The notes under the pieces were generated by a model. That model did not search any database and was not told the origin of the DNA. It saw only the letters and a program-made list of their open reading frames with translations. From Corticimicrobacter sp040137905 (GTDB lineage: Bacteria > Pseudomonadota > Gammaproteobacteria > Burkholderiales > Burkholderiaceae_B), in the NCBI RefSeq assembly GCF_040137905.1, contig NZ_JBEFDG010000058.1, positions 34,536-98,535 of the forward strand: DNA of 64,000 bases, written 5' to 3'. The first letter of the stretch is position 1; the number at the start of each line of letters is the position of its first letter. The position numbers and the translations under genes were made by a program. Below are positions 63,889 to 64,000 of this stretch, piece by piece.

Positions 63889-64000
63889 ATGACATTATTT
63901 GATCTCAAGCAGTTCGGGATTGACCTCGATTTTCCCTTCAAGAGCAAGTACGAGAACTACATTGGCGGCAAGTGGGTGGCCCCGGTATCGGGCAACTACT
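63889..64000 (+). CDS. Aldehyde dehydrogenase, N-terminal fragment
   Basis: The first 37 codons before the window ends: MTLFDLKQFGIDLDFPFKSK, then YENYIGGKWVAPVSGNY. The YIGGKWV segment is the typical N-terminus of NAD-dependent aldehyde dehydrogenases, and the FPFKSKYENYIGG form matches the AcoD/ExaC acetaldehyde dehydrogenase group. Catalytic residues lie outside the window. Confidence 0.8.
   Translation, partial: MTLFDLKQFGIDLDFPFKSKYENYIGGKWVAPVSGNY

Overview
The window is a GC-rich, densely packed chromosomal segment of a betaproteobacterium, most likely Burkholderiales and Alcaligenaceae-like. This rests on gene order and content: pilD-coaE-zapD, mreBCD-mrdA-rodA divergent from gatCAB, an ahcY-holin-metF operon behind an SAH riboswitch, a Nudix/thiamine-phosphate-synthase fusion, DUF3460, ApaG and a Bordetella-style aapQMP block. 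The genus cannot be fixed from sequence alone. I see no rRNA, tRNA, CRISPR array, insertion sequence or prophage. About 60 protein genes are supported, two of them cut by the window edges.

Layout. 1-5170: end of the Nudix/TPS fusion, a two-gene lipoate ligase, zapD, coaE, a short prepilin peptidase, an NlpE-like lipoprotein and panC. 5170-9933: metal-uptake block 1 (YddA-type ABC protein, TonB receptor, HMA protein, DUF2946 protein). 9955-14082: scpA, DUF3460 and the amino-acid transporter aapQMP without its binding protein. 14224-19843: GGDEF-EAL protein, ftsEX, mutY and a CDF metal exporter. 20042-24123: metal-uptake block 2 (PepSY protein, TonB receptor, DUF2946 protein). 24290-33454: the rod-shape operon and divergent gatCAB. 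33676-39140: siderophore block 3 (RhtX/FptX-type permease, O-methyltransferase, TonB receptor, AraC regulator with a Fur-like box). 39173-45007: aerotaxis receptor, pyrE, CusF-like protein, glpK, TSUP transporter and a cysteine-bearing secreted protein. 45020-54370: dsbC, a UbiH-type hydroxylase, mltA, apaG, rpe, gph, cca, slt and the 5-formyl-THF cyclo-ligase. 54438-57412: siderophore block 4 (FepA-like receptor with its own TetR and a clear operator). 57490-64000: a chemoreceptor with a C-terminal CheR/CheB tether, the SAH-riboswitch-controlled ahcY operon, a LysR regulator and the start of an aldehyde dehydrogenase gene.

The most distinctive theme is four TonB-dependent receptors in 64 kb, each in a different accessory context: HMA protein plus YddA-type ABC protein plus DUF2946; PepSY plus DUF2946; permease plus methyltransferase plus AraC/Fur; and TetR. 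Block 3, with a methyltransferase translationally coupled between receptor and inner-membrane permease, and block 1, with a heavy-metal-binding protein coupled to a siderophore-type receptor, are the best candidates for undescribed metallophore systems. The clearest cis-regulatory elements are the SAH riboswitch, the Fur-like box over a sigma-70 promoter, the paired TetR operator, a perfect FNR/ANR box before the aldehyde dehydrogenase gene, and a palindrome before the LysR gene.
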